Assembly (NCBI GenBank): GCA_035549075.1
Contig: DASZRT010000136.1
Location: forward strand, 1-64,000
Source: DASZFV01 sp035549075
GTDB taxonomy: Bacteria > Myxococcota_A > Polyangia > Fen-1088
Direction: 5' to 3'
Length of the DNA: 64,000 nucleotides
Shown here: positions 60,831 through 64,000 of the stretch, one piece after another
How positions within the stretch are numbered: position 1 is the first letter of the stretch
Layout: each line of letters begins with the position of its first letter
The notes under the pieces: model-generated
Databases searched by the model: none
What the model saw: only the letters and a program-made list of their open reading frames with translations
What the model was told of the DNA's origin: nothing
Made by a program: the position numbers and the translations under genes

Positions 60831-61217
60831 TTAGTTCGTGTCGATCCAGGTGAGGCGGGCTTCTGCGGCGGCGAAGTGGATGAAGGCGTTCCACTCGGTG
60901 ACGAAGAAGCGGCCGGCGAAGCCGCTTTCGGGGACTTGTCGGGCGCGGTCTTCGTTGTCGTCGGGGGCGCAGGCGTCGATTTGGACGGGGGCGCCGTCCT
61001 TCTTGGGATCGTCGACGATCAAGTAGGCCACGCCGAAAAGCTCCAAGCGGGCGGGGCGGTAGCGTTCGCGCTCGCTTGGCTCGGAGCTGTGGAGGTCGCC
61101 GAGCCAGACGTCGATGGTGAACTCGGCTATGCGTGCGACCGGATCGTTCGAGAACGATCTCAAGACGGCGTCGTGCAGGCCGTTGGGCAGGCCCGCTTCC
61201 AGCTCTTCGAGGTTCAC
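60831..61217 (-). CDS. Hypothetical protein, small soluble
   Basis: The protein has 128 residues with no signal peptide or membrane helix. It is acidic and mostly beta (LEEL..GLPNGLHDAVLRSF, FTIDVWLG, RLELFGVAYLIVDDP, FFVTEWNAFIHF). This compact alpha/beta shape with a LHDA.L start resembles small stand-alone immunity-like or accessory proteins, but I cannot assign a family. It begins 7 bases downstream of the aldehyde dehydrogenase gene, on the same strand, so it is likely cotranscribed. The 55-bp stretch to the convergent HEAT-repeat gene holds nothing obvious. Confidence 0.68.
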   Translation of the reverse strand: MNLEELEAGLPNGLHDAVLRSFSNDPVARIAEFTIDVWLGDLHSSEPSERERYRPARLELFGVAYLIVDDPKKDGAPVQIDACAPDDNEDRARQVPESGFAGRFFVTEWNAFIHFAAAEARLTWIDTN

Positions 61218-61224
61218 GATCGTC

Positions 61225-62751
61225 TCAATAAAAGAACTTCATGAACCAACGCAACAGGCGTTGCGTGCGCGATCGATACGGGAACATCAGTTGCCGATCG
61301 ATCCAGGGCGTCAGCCTCCCGAGCACGGCGCGATCTTCGACCACGGTCCCTAGCCGGCAGAACTGGCGCAGGCCTTCGGGCCCATGCCTGAAGCCCAGCC
61401 CGCTCGCCTTCACGCCGCCAAGCGGCGCCTCGACGACGAAGTAATTCACGAGCACGTCGTTGACGCAGACGCTGCCGGATTCGATCCGCCGCGCGATCGC
61501 GGCGGCGCGCGCCTCGTCGCGCGACCACACGCTGCCCGACAAGCCGTACGGCGAATCGTTGGCGACGCGCACGGCCTCCTCGGCGTCGGCGACGCGCATG
61601 ATGGGCATGACCGGGCCGAAGGTCTCGTCGCGCATGACGTCCATCGTCGGCGTCGCGCCGGCGAGCATCGTCGGCGAGAAGAACCGACCCGTGCCCCCGC
61701 GCGGCGCGCCGCCGGCGACGACGCGCGCGCCTTTGATGACGGCGTCGGCGATTTGCTTCTCGGCGTGGTCGACCTGCGGCGCGAAGGTCATGGCGCCCAC
61801 GTCGATCGTGCCGTCGCCACCGCGGCCGGGCGCCTGCGGTCCTTGGCGCAGCTTGGCCATCTCTTCGGCGCACAACGCTGTAAACGAATCGGCGACGGCG
61901 GCCTCGACCAGGACGCGCTCCGTGCGCACGCACACCTGGCCGCTGTGCGCGAACGAGCTCCACACGGCTGCGTGCGCGGCGCGCGGCAGGTCGGCGTCGG
62001 CGAGGACGATCATCGCCGACTTGCCGCCGAGCTCGACGACGGCCGGCACGAGGCGCTCGCCGGCGCGGGCGGCGATGCGCCGCCCGACGGCTTGGCTGCC
62101 GGTGAAGAAGATCATGTCGACGCGATCGACGAGCGCGGCGCCCGCGTCGCCGCGGCCCGCGACGACCTGGAACACACCCTCGGGCAACCCCAGCTGCTTC
62201 CACAGCTCGGCGACGCGCAACGACGTCAGCGGCGTGTGCTCGGAAGGCTTCAACACGACGGCGTTGCCGCACACGAGGGGCGCGATGCAGTCGGCGTAAT
62301 TGTTGAGCAGCGGCCAGTTCCACGGCCCGATGACGCCGACGACGCCGCGCGCGTGATGCACGACGCGCGCGCGCTTGTTCATGAAGACCAGCGGGTGGCG
62401 CACGTCGTCGCGCAGGGCGCGCCGGCCGGCGCGTCCGGTGTAATACCGGGTCAGCTCCAGCGTGTAGAAGAGCTCGATGCCCTCGGCCTCGTAGGTGGGC
62501 TTGCCGCTCTCGGAGACGAGCAGATCCAGGAACCCCGGGTCGTCACGCAGCGCGCGCGCGAGCCGCCGCAACCCGGCCGCGCGCTCGGCGAAGGGCAGGG
62601 CGGCCCACCGCGGCTGAGCGGCGCGCGCGCGGGCCACGGCGGCCTCCACCTGCGGCAAATCGCCACACGGGACCTCTTTGATGACCTCGCCCGTCGCTGG
62701 GTTCGTGACGACGAGCGGCGACGTCGCATCTGTCACAGCCTCTTTGTACAC
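61225..62751 (-). CDS. NAD(P)-dependent aldehyde dehydrogenase with C-terminal hydrophobic tail
   Basis: The protein has 508 residues. Catalytic residues are clear: GPWNWPLLNN with Asn155, general base Glu240 (VVELGGKSA) and nucleophile Cys274 (SGQVCVRTERV); the cofactor site has FFTGSQAVGR and the late ETFGPVMPI block. The C-terminal extension with PYRSRTQRLLRWFMKFFY is aromatic and basic, so the enzyme may be membrane-associated, as fatty and coniferyl aldehyde dehydrogenases often are. GTG at 62751 is used; a second GTG at 62736 is an alternative. It lies 36 bases from the divergent lipoprotein gene, leaving very little room for two promoters. Confidence 0.92.
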   Translation of the reverse strand: MYKEAVTDATSPLVVTNPATGEVIKEVPCGDLPQVEAAVARARAAQPRWAALPFAERAAGLRRLARALRDDPGFLDLLVSESGKPTYEAEGIELFYTLELTRYYTGRAGRRALRDDVRHPLVFMNKRARVVHHARGVVGVIGPWNWPLLNNYADCIAPLVCGNAVVLKPSEHTPLTSLRVAELWKQLGLPEGVFQVVAGRGDAGAALVDRVDMIFFTGSQAVGRRIAARAGERLVPAVVELGGKSAMIVLADADLPRAAHAAVWSSFAHSGQVCVRTERVLVEAAVADSFTALCAEEMAKLRQGPQAPGRGGDGTIDVGAMTFAPQVDHAEKQIADAVIKGARVVAGGAPRGGTGRFFSPTMLAGATPTMDVMRDETFGPVMPIMRVADAEEAVRVANDSPYGLSGSVWSRDEARAAAIARRIESGSVCVNDVLVNYFVVEAPLGGVKASGLGFRHGPEGLRQFCRLGTVVEDRAVLGRLTPWIDRQLMFPYRSRTQRLLRWFMKFFY

Positions 62752-62786
62752 CAGCCTCGGGGACCGTGGCGTAGACTCGCGCCATC

Positions 62787-64000
62787 ATGTTCGGCCCCCC
62801 TCGCTTGGCTTTTTTTGCGGGCGTTTCGGCCCCCGCACGGTTTTCGATCTTCGTCTCGCTCACCGTCGTCGCCCTGATCGGCGGCTGTGGGCGCACGCAG
62901 CTGTTCGGCTCGCGTAAGAACTGCGCGCCGACGGATCTCACCTGTCAGATGAACGCCACCGGCGGTTCGGGCGGCGGGTTCGGCGGCAACGGCGGTGGCT
63001 TCGGCGGCAACGGCGGTGGCTTCGCGGGGTTCGGTGGTGGCTTCGCGGGTTTTGGCGGCGGCTTCGCCGGTTTCGGCGGCGGCTTCGCGGGTCAAGGCGG
63101 CGGCTTCGGCGGTCAGGGCGGCACGGGAGGCGTCCCGGTGTGCACGGCCCGCCAAGAGACCTGCACGAACGGCATCGACGACAACTGCAACGGTCTGGCG
63201 GACTGCAACGATCCGAGCTGCTTCGGCGCCGCCAACTGCACCAAGCCCGGCCAAGAGATCTGCAACAACAACCTCGACGACGACAACGACGGCCTCGTCG
63301 ACTGCGCCGATCCCGACTGCAAGGGCAGCGTCTCGTGCATCCCGCAGATGGGCAAAGAGATCTGCAACAACGGCGTCGACGACAACAACGACAAGCTCGT
63401 CGACTGCGCCGACCCGCAGTGCACGACGTTCCCCGGGTGCCTCACGGTCGCGTGCACGGCCGACATCGACTTCGGCACGATCGCGCAGCACGGCGCCTTC
63501 GTGTCGCGCAGCTTCGACACGACGGGCGCGACGACGAGCTACGCGACGTGCGCGCCGCCGGGCGGCCACGGCCGCGTGGGGCGGTTCGTGCTCACGGGCA
63601 CCACGGACGTGAAGCTCGACTTCAAGCAGGGGTCGAGCGCCCACGCCGTCGAGCTCTTCCGCGCGGGCGCGAGCCAGGCCTGCGACCGCAACCCGGTGAC
63701 GTGCGTCAACGCGATGGACAAGCCGCTCACGACGCAGACCTTCGCGTCGCTGGCCGCCGGCACCTACTGGCTCATCGTCGAGTCGTACCCGAACCTGCCG
63801 GGATCGTCGACGGTGACGCTGTCGACGGGCGCGACGACGACGCCCGAACAGTGCGCGAACGGCAAGGACGACGACGGCAACGGCCTCATCGACTGCCAAG
63901 ACGCCGCGTGCGTGACGGCGCCGAACTGCACAAAGGTCGAGTGCGTCCCCGACGCGACGCTGGGCGCGCTCGTCGTCGGTGATCCGCCGAAGAACGTGCG
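62787..64000 (+). CDS. Lipoprotein with Gly/Phe-rich linker and repeated EICNNGVDDN motifs (partial)
   Basis: The first 404 codons are visible and the 3' end is past 64000. The signal peptide ends in LIGGC (Cys34). Residues about 60-112 are a Gly/Phe repeat (GGGFAGF units). Then come repeated metal-binding-like motifs of the type EICNNGVDDNNDKLVDCADP (about 128-215), another near 353-380, and a beta-sandwich between them (about 220-345, YWLIVESYPNLPG) like a pre-peptidase domain. Calcium-type CNNGxDDN repeats are common in secreted myxobacterial lipoproteins. The function is unknown; it is probably a surface adhesin or a substrate-binding protein. Confidence 0.85.
   Translation, partial: MFGPPRLAFFAGVSAPARFSIFVSLTVVALIGGCGRTQLFGSRKNCAPTDLTCQMNATGGSGGGFGGNGGGFGGNGGGFAGFGGGFAGFGGGFAGFGGGFAGQGGGFGGQGGTGGVPVCTARQETCTNGIDDNCNGLADCNDPSCFGAANCTKPGQEICNNNLDDDNDGLVDCADPDCKGSVSCIPQMGKEICNNGVDDNNDKLVDCADPQCTTFPGCLTVACTADIDFGTIAQHGAFVSRSFDTTGATTSYATCAPPGGHGRVGRFVLTGTTDVKLDFKQGSSAHAVELFRAGASQACDRNPVTCVNAMDKPLTTQTFASLAAGTYWLIVESYPNLPGSSTVTLSTGATTTPEQCANGKDDDGNGLIDCQDAACVTAPNCTKVECVPDATLGALVVGDPPKNV
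62975..63125 (+). repeat. Tandem coding repeat for the Gly/Phe linker
   Basis: About seven imperfect 21-bp units encode GGGFxGx heptads inside the terminal lipoprotein gene. Like the 6977-7195 array, it should be prone to copy-number change. Confidence 0.8.

Overview
The window is very GC-rich DNA whose genes almost always use G or C in the third codon position. Its contents point to a member of the Myxococcota, most likely the Polyangia side of that phylum. The evidence is a giant cysteine-repeat protein with a MYXO-CTERM-like sorting tail, lipoproteins with long Gly/Thr or Gly/Phe linkers, an HRDVSPQN-type Ser/Thr kinase, an FHA-linked sigma-54 activator, an FHA-GGDEF protein and recCBD. 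I see no phage, insertion sequence, CRISPR array or rRNA. There is one tRNA gene, tRNA-Val(CAC).

Left part (1-8.9 kb). A tightly overlapping minus-strand operon encodes a di-heme cytochrome c peroxidase lipoprotein, a predicted outer-membrane porin, a periplasmic cupredoxin and a membrane-anchored protein cut by the window edge. Divergent to it is a sigma-54 enhancer-binding protein with an unusual order: FHA, degenerate GGDEF (GPNEY), AAA+, Fis HTH. Both flanks of this regulator gene carry a good -24/-12 sigma-54 promoter, one reading into the peroxidase operon and one into a lipoprotein with two DUF3455 domains. A related inverted repeat lies about 100 bp upstream of each predicted start site. 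I propose that this is a small sigma-54 regulon built around the regulator.

8.2-19.2 kb: a queuosine-precursor transporter; a large HExxH peptidase/beta-propeller/beta-barrel protein with a MerR-TPR partner; Ku and a DUF72 protein; an FHA-GGDEF diguanylate cyclase with intact active and inhibitory sites; aat; a VWA protein; and an OmpA-family protein. 19.2-26.5 kb: one 2425-residue exported protein with about 22 tandem 70-residue cysteine repeats.

26.5-38.6 kb: a SlyD-like isomerase, a TPR protein and a Ser/Thr kinase (one operon), divergent kup, an exported GH2 beta-mannosidase, a receiver domain lacking its phospho-acceptor Asp, an exported metallo-beta-lactamase-fold hydrolase, a FrnE-type thioredoxin-fold protein and a DEAD-box helicase that overlaps it tail to tail, and tRNA-Val. 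Two copies of one intergenic palindromic repeat lie in this part in opposite orientations.

38.6-48.5 kb: a sensor kinase and an NtrC-class regulator, then a hairpin, an upstream direct repeat, a sigma-54 promoter and an RND metal-efflux operon in the order A-C-B. 48.5-58.9 kb: an acyl-CoA synthetase followed by recC, recB and recD, all overlapping. 58.9-64 kb: a TonB-like plus HEAT-repeat protein, an unknown small protein with an aldehyde dehydrogenase, and the first 404 codons of a lipoprotein that runs off the window.

All functions are read from protein motifs and gene order by eye. No database search was possible.
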